Shown: positions 28,820 through 32,164 of the stretch, piece by piece
How positions within the stretch are numbered: position 1 is the stretch's first letter
How the letters are laid out: each line of letters starts with the position of its first letter
From: Cyanobacteria bacterium SBLK
Lineage (GTDB): Bacteria > Cyanobacteriota > Cyanobacteriia > Cyanobacteriales > Spirulinaceae
Direction: 5' to 3'
DNA length: 32,164 nt
NCBI GenBank assembly: GCA_017746715.1
Contig: JAGHZQ010000071.1
Location: 1-32,164, forward strand
Notes under the pieces: generated by a model
The model's database searches: none
The model's input: only the letters and a program-made list of their open reading frames with translations
Told to the model about the DNA's origin: nothing
Made by a program: the position numbers and the translations under genes

Positions 28820-30340
28820 ATGGCTGATGAGGAGCAGTTGAGGATACTGAGACGGGGGGTAAAGGAGTGGAATGAGTGGAGGGATGAGAATCGGGGTGTT
28901 AGAGTTGACCTCATTGAAGCCAATCTTAGTAATGCTGACCTCTACAATGCCAACCTCAGCCATGCCAACCTCAGCCATGCCAAACTCAGAAGTGCCAACC
29001 TCAGCCATGCCAACCTCAGCCAAGCCAAACTCAGAAGTGCCAACCTCAGCCATGCCAACCTATTCAATGCCAACCTCAGCCAAGCCAAACTCAGCCATGC
29101 CAACCTATTCAATGCCAACCTCAGCCAAGCCAAACTCAGAAGTGCCAAACTCAGTTTTGCCGACCTTGAAACTGCCAACCTCAGCCGTGCCGACCTCAGC
29201 CGTGCCGACCTCATCAATGCCAACCTCAGACTTACTAACCTCAGAGAAGTCAAGATTGATGAAAAAACTAAGTTAATTAAAAAATGGCATTTGGTCTGGG
29301 AAATTCTCAATCATCCTCCCATTAATCGAGACCTCAGTAGAATTGACCTCAGTGGAGCCGACCTCAACAATATCAACCTTAGCAATGTCAATCTCAGCTT
29401 TACTGACCTCAACAATGCCAACCTTAGCAATGTCAATCTCAGCTTTACTGACCTCAGCAGTGCCGACCTTAGCTCCACTGACCTCAGCAGTGCCGACCTT
29501 AGCTATGCCAACCTCAGAAAAGTCAAAATCAATGAGCAAACTCGGTTAGACAAAAAATGGCGCTTGGTTTGGGAAATCCTCAATGAGTCTCCCACTAATC
29601 GAGATCTCAGTGGTGCAGATATAAGCAATGCCAACTTCAGCTTTGCTAATCTTAGTGATATTGATTTTAGTTATGCTACTTTAAGCAATATTAACCTTAC
29701 TCAAACCCAAGCACTTTATACCAACTTTAAGGGTGCAACCTTGACAGGGGCTTGTATTGAGGACTGGAATATTAACAGATATACCAATCTCGATGGGGTG
29801 AATTGTGATTATATTTATCTGAGTGCAACATATCGGAATAACAAGCCAACCTACACCGATCGCCGCCCCCACGACCCCGATCGCAACTTTGCACCCGGAG
29901 AGTTCGCGCAAATTTTCCAAAGAGTCCATGAGACCCTCGATCTGTACTTCAAAGACGGCGTAGACTGGCAAGCGGCTGCGTACTCATTCCAACAGATAGC
30001 CACGACGGACGGCACGCCCTTAAATATCAAAGGGATAGAGCAGACAGGGGACGGGGTAATCATCAAAGTTGACGTACCCGAAAGCCTCGATAAGGGCAAG
30101 GTAGAGGGAGGGTTTTGGAAAGGATATGAGATGGCGCAAAAGGCATTCGAGGGAGAGAGACGGTCAACTGAGAGACATCTGGAGAGTCAGGAGAGGCAAA
30201 TCAACCAACTAATGGCAATTGTTGAGAACACCCGCACCATCAACATCACGGGCAACACGATCCAAGGTTCTGCTTACGCCGAAAACCTCCACGGCTCTGC
30301 CTACACCGAAGGCGACAACACGACGAATGCGGGTGAGTGA
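28820..30340 (+). CDS. Pentapeptide-repeat protein 1
   Basis: 506 residues from ATG 28820, with GGGAGG 8 bp upstream; a GTG at 28796 would add eight residues. After a helical start (QLRILRRGVKEWNEWRDENR) come three blocks of A(N/D)LSxA-type pentapeptides forming right-handed beta-helix segments. The blocks are separated by two linkers of the form KINEQTRLDKKWRLVWEILN. From about residue 330 a globular part follows (YTDRRPHDPDRNFAPGEFAQ, TLDLYFKDGVDWQAAAYSF), then a coiled coil and an Asn/Thr-rich end. No membrane segment. The role is unknown; cyanobacterial proteins of this build may be scaffolds or signalling adaptors. Confidence 0.85.
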   Translation: MADEEQLRILRRGVKEWNEWRDENRGVRVDLIEANLSNADLYNANLSHANLSHAKLRSANLSHANLSQAKLRSANLSHANLFNANLSQAKLSHANLFNANLSQAKLRSAKLSFADLETANLSRADLSRADLINANLRLTNLREVKIDEKTKLIKKWHLVWEILNHPPINRDLSRIDLSGADLNNINLSNVNLSFTDLNNANLSNVNLSFTDLSSADLSSTDLSSADLSYANLRKVKINEQTRLDKKWRLVWEILNESPTNRDLSGADISNANFSFANLSDIDFSYATLSNINLTQTQALYTNFKGATLTGACIEDWNINRYTNLDGVNCDYIYLSATYRNNKPTYTDRRPHDPDRNFAPGEFAQIFQRVHETLDLYFKDGVDWQAAAYSFQQIATTDGTPLNIKGIEQTGDGVIIKVDVPESLDKGKVEGGFWKGYEMAQKAFEGERRSTERHLESQERQINQLMAIVENTRTINITGNTIQGSAYAENLHGSAYTEGDNTTNAGE

Positions 30341-30449
30341 TGACTGGTGACTGACAACCGATAACTGAACCTTGCCCTCCTCATCAACGCTGACACCTCC
30401 CGAATCCTTGTGGATAATGGGGGGTGTTGTGTTTGGGAGGGTCTGGGGG

Positions 30450-32164
30450 ATGGCTGATGCGGAGCAGTTGGAGATACTGAGACGAGGGGTAGAGGTGTGG
30501 AATGAGTGGAGACGGAAAAATTCGGGTATCAGGGTTGACCTCAATAAAACCAACCTTATTAATGCCTACCTTTTTCTGGTCAACCTCAGTGATGCTGACC
30601 TCAGTGATGCTCACCTCAGCAGTGCCTTCCTCAGAAGTGCCAACCTCAGTAATGCCAACCTCAGAAGTGCCAACCTTAGAAGTGCCAACCTTAGTAATGC
30701 CCACCTCAGTGATGCTGACCTCAGTGATGCCCACCTCAGTGATGCTGACCTCAGACGTGCCGACCTCAGAGGAGTCAAAATTAACGAGCAAACTCGGTTA
30801 GATCCGAAATGGCGATTGATTTGGGAAATTCTCAATCAGCCCATTGCCAACCAAGACCTCAGTGGTACTGACCTCAGTGATGCTAATCTCAGACGTGCCG
30901 ACCTCAGTGGAGTCGACCTCAGCCGTGCCAACCTCAGTGGAGTCGACCTCAGCCATGCCAACCTCTCACGTGCTAACTTCAGTGGTGCTGACCTCAGTGA
31001 TGCCAATCTCTGGAGAACTCACCTCAGTGGTGCTGACCTCAGTGATGCTGACCTCAGACGTACTGACCTCAGTGATACTGACCTCAGTGGTGCTGACCTC
31101 AGTGATGCTGACCTCAGACGTGCCAACCTCAGCCGTGCCGACTTCAGTGAAGCCGACCTCAGTGATGCTGACCTCAGTGATGCTGACCTCAGTGATGCTG
31201 ACCTCAGAGGAGTCAAAATTAACGAGCAAACTCAGTTAGATCCGAAATGGCGATTGATTTGGGAAATTCTCAATCAGCCCATTGCCAACCAAGACCTTAG
31301 CAATACTGACCTTAGCAATACTGATCTTAGCAATACTGACCTTAGCAATACTGACCTTAGCAATACTGACCTTAGCAATACTGACCTTAGCAATACTGAC
31401 CTTAGACGTGCCAATCTCAGAGGAGTCAAAATTAACGAGCAAACTCAGTTAGATCCGAAATGGCGATTGATTTGGGAAATTCTCAATCAGCCCATTGCCA
31501 ACCAAGACCTTAGCAATACTGACCTCAGTGATGCTAATCTCAGACGTGCCGACCTCAGTGGTGCTGACCTTAGCCGTGCTGACCTTAGCCGTGCTGACCT
31601 TACTCAAACCCAAGCAACCTATACCAACTTTGAGAGTGCAATCCTGACAGAGGCTTGTATTCAGGACTGGCAGATTAACAGCGAGACCAATCTCAATGGG
31701 GTAATTTGTGAGTATGTCTATTTAAAGGAACAAACACAAAACAACAAGTTCATCTACACCGATCGCCGTCCCTCCGACCCCTCCAAGACATTCGCGCCCG
31801 GAGACTTTGCCCGACTCGTTCAGAAGTCCCTCGATACCGTGGATCTTATCTTCCGAGAAGGGATTGACTGGCAAGCCTTCTCAGCCTCGTTTCAAGAACT
31901 CAAAACCGAGCAAGTCAAAGCCCTCCAACCCGAGCAAATCAAGATAGAACCGGACGATCGCGCCTTCTCAGTCAGGGCAATCGAAAGCCTAGACGATGGC
32001 TCGTTTGTCGTTCGCATCAACACCCCCAAAGATGCCAACAAAGCCGAGATAGAGCGCTCATTTCAGGAGAAGTCCGAGGGGGAATTGAAGCGGTTAGAGG
32101 GGGGGTATCGGGAGAGATTGCAGGCTAAGGACTCACAGATTGAGCAGTACAAGCGAGAGAACAC
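30450..32164 (+). CDS. Pentapeptide-repeat protein 2 (paralogue; 3' end beyond window)
   Basis: ATG 30450 with GGGAGG upstream. The frame stays open to the window edge (571 codons seen). It is a tandem paralogue of the preceding gene: even the upstream DNA is duplicated (28749-28819 and 30377-30449). It has four pentapeptide blocks separated by three nearly identical linkers (KINEQT, then KWRLIWEILNQPIANQDLS). One block is made of seven 15-bp units (31293-31397). The conserved C-terminal region (YTDRRPSDPSKTFAPGDFAR, FREGIDWQAFSASF) and the start of a coiled coil (EKSEGELKRLEGGYRERLQ) match the first protein. The function is unknown. Confidence 0.85.
   Translation, partial: MADAEQLEILRRGVEVWNEWRRKNSGIRVDLNKTNLINAYLFLVNLSDADLSDAHLSSAFLRSANLSNANLRSANLRSANLSNAHLSDADLSDAHLSDADLRRADLRGVKINEQTRLDPKWRLIWEILNQPIANQDLSGTDLSDANLRRADLSGVDLSRANLSGVDLSHANLSRANFSGADLSDANLWRTHLSGADLSDADLRRTDLSDTDLSGADLSDADLRRANLSRADFSEADLSDADLSDADLSDADLRGVKINEQTQLDPKWRLIWEILNQPIANQDLSNTDLSNTDLSNTDLSNTDLSNTDLSNTDLSNTDLRRANLRGVKINEQTQLDPKWRLIWEILNQPIANQDLSNTDLSDANLRRADLSGADLSRADLSRADLTQTQATYTNFESAILTEACIQDWQINSETNLNGVICEYVYLKEQTQNNKFIYTDRRPSDPSKTFAPGDFARLVQKSLDTVDLIFREGIDWQAFSASFQELKTEQVKALQPEQIKIEPDDRAFSVRAIESLDDGSFVVRINTPKDANKAEIERSFQEKSEGELKRLEGGYRERLQAKDSQIEQYKREN
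31293..31397 (+). repeat. Seven tandem 15-bp units in the pentapeptide gene
   Basis: GACCTTAGCAATACT is repeated seven times with one C-to-T change, encoding DLSNT each time. Neighbouring pentapeptides are far more divergent, which points to recent slippage or unequal exchange. Confidence 0.9.

Noticed and set aside
31293..31397. Possible CRISPR array
   Set aside because: The repeat is 15 bp, directly abutting, without spacers and in frame with a pentapeptide protein.
28872..31442. Long open frames on both strands overlapping the pentapeptide genes
   Set aside because: They arise because 15-bp units without stops stay open in several frames. Their products are low-complexity Ser/Thr/Val or Arg/Leu repeats, and the real frame shows A(N/D)LSxA pentapeptides plus globular ends.

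Overview
The window is cyanobacterial. The octamer GCGATCGC (HIP1) and its core CGATCG recur in coding and non-coding DNA. Spacers carry heptamer tandem repeats (TAACTGA/TTATCAG), and several palindromic repeat families typical of filamentous cyanobacteria are present. I cannot name the species. The window combines two large systems: a Mu-like prophage late module, and a conflict/signalling island whose output protein is diversified by a retroelement.

Left part (1-3900). Small leftward genes include a tandemly duplicated two-gene unit with one decayed copy and two HTH proteins. A divergent rightward gene at 2794 has a DinD/BRO-type N-terminus. The layout resembles a phage early/repressor region, but only the HTH and DinD-like calls rest on recognisable sequence.

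Conflict/DGR island (3950-13015, rightward). The order is a Trypco1-type protein (CU044_2847 family), a trypsin-VMAP protein, a MoxR AAA+ ATPase, and a vWA-like (SAV_2336-type) protein fused to a formylglycine-generating-enzyme (FGE, C-type-lectin fold) domain. Next come avd, a diversity-generating reverse transcriptase, the template repeat (TR), and a second stand-alone FGE protein. The last 40 residues of both FGE proteins are variable repeats (VRs) of the single TR. VR2 differs from TR only at TR adenines (15 of 15). VR1 differs at 17 adenines plus one C-to-T. Both VRs are followed by the same GAA-loop hairpin, which the TR lacks.

Prophage late module (13113-26404, leftward). The downstream operon (21099 to 13113) follows Mu order: protease/scaffold (I), a small capsid-associated protein, major capsid protein, an HhH protein at the gp35 position, gp36, gp37/terminator, sheath, tube, and tail chaperone with a likely -1 frameshift extension. 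It then stops at a bidirectional terminator. The tape measure and the central baseplate genes expected next are absent. An upstream operon (26404 to 21698) carries an HTH protein, tail protein I, a tail-collar protein, a discoidin/YVTN-propeller fibre, an unknown protein and a virion morphogenesis protein. Between the two operons a rightward tandem-HTH gene faces three GGTTAACC palindromes.

Right part (26500-32164). There is a HAD phosphatase remnant abutting a solo tnpB whose 3' end runs through palindromic repeats, a small unknown protein, and two tandem paralogous pentapeptide-repeat proteins. The second runs off the window.
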